NCBI GenBank assembly: GCA_934454525.1 | Contig: CAKSFM010000016.1 | Location: 1 to 48,269 of the forward strand | Length of the DNA stretch: 48,269 nucleotides | Origin: an uncultured Clostridia bacterium | GTDB taxonomy: Bacteria; Bacillota; Clostridia; UMGS1883 | Direction of reading: 5' to 3' | Shown here: piece after piece, positions 48,131 to 48,269 of the stretch | Numbering within the stretch: position 1 is the first letter of the stretch | How the letters are laid out: each line of letters begins with the position of its first letter | The notes under the pieces: model-generated | Seen by the model: the letters and a program-made list of their open reading frames with translations, nothing else | What the model was told of the DNA's origin: nothing | Database searches by the model: none | Position numbers and translations under genes: made by a program

Positions 48131-48269
48131 ATGAAAAAAATCATACATACATTTATTTTTTCATTCCTTATATGCCTGTTGCTTATTCCTGTTAGCGCTG
48201 TTTATGCAAATAATACCGAAATAAATATAGGTGATGTAACAGCAATGGGCGGCGAAACGGTAGATGTAC
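48131..48269 (+). CDS. Secreted protein, 5' part only; probable third cohesin protein
   Basis: 46 codons to the window end. Signal peptide MKKIIHTFIFSFLICLLLIP then VSAVYA, followed by NNTEINIGDVTAMGGETVDV. This segment matches the first strand of cohesin domains in the two upstream genes (ISADNVFAGPGDNVQV; ITVQSVAETAGSTVNI). Runs beyond the window. Confidence 0.6.
   Translation, partial: MKKIIHTFIFSFLICLLLIPVSAVYANNTEINIGDVTAMGGETVDV

Noticed and set aside
1..48269. CRISPR array, tRNA or rRNA genes, insertion sequences
   Set aside because: No regularly spaced direct-repeat array, cloverleaf-type sequence, rRNA-like stretch or transposase gene was found on reading both strands.

Overview
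The window looks like the chromosome of a Gram-positive, strictly anaerobic Clostridia member, probably a gut or fibre-associated Oscillospirales-like lineage. The evidence is the moderate GC content, PBSX/XkdX-type phage genes, and SLH-anchored cohesin and dockerin surface proteins at the right end. A genus cannot be named from sequence reading alone.

Layout. (1) Positions 1-66: start of a host GNAT acetyltransferase gene (minus strand) with its own promoter. (2) Positions 140-31049, nearly all minus strand: a contractile-tail prophage read right to left. It has early/replication genes (sigma-like regulator, SNF2-type helicase, family A DNA polymerase, primase-helicase, VRR-NUC nuclease, DUF1492 regulator), then a late promoter, HNH nuclease, terS, a methylation cassette (SAM synthetase, ParB-N6/N4 methylase, large m5C methylase), small accessory genes, terL, portal, ClpP-like protease, capsid, connectors, sheath, tube, frameshifted tail chaperone, tape measure, XkdP and XkdQ. 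It stops at XkdQ: no XkdR-T baseplate, tail fibre, holin, lysogeny repressor or dedicated phage integrase is visible, so it is probably a truncated remnant. A Phd/Doc toxin-antitoxin pair and an Arc-like repressor gene lie on the opposite strand within it. (3) Positions 31214-41077, plus strand: a seven-gene operon with one strong promoter and tandem terminators. It encodes two unrecognised small proteins, an SMC/RloC-like ATPase with a zinc-hook CPYC motif, a small Xre regulator, two m5C methyltransferases, and a 1084-residue PD-(D/E)xK nuclease fused to an N6-methylase-like domain whose catalytic motif reads NPPC. This is the best candidate for an undescribed defence system. (4) Positions 41313-42481: a tyrosine recombinase gene, followed immediately by two identical 18-bp sites in inverted orientation. 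They bracket a 223-bp segment carrying a perfect consensus promoter (TTGACA, 17 bp, TATAAT) that now points left. (5) Positions 42556-48269: an SLH-cohesin anchor protein, a 1395-residue cohesin-dockerin multidomain surface protein, and the start of a third secreted protein.

How it fits together. The recombinase, its sites and the internal promoter look like a phase-variation switch. Inversion would aim the promoter at the SLH-cohesin gene cluster; as sequenced it is OFF for this promoter. The phage methylation cassette appears built to make its own SAM and modify phage DNA with an m5C enzyme carrying about nine TL-type repeats, which may be tandem target-recognition units. The defence operon pairs a restriction-modification set with an SMC-like ATPase module, resembling the arrangement in which a guard nuclease (PrrC/RloC) accompanies a restriction system; that comparison is inference.
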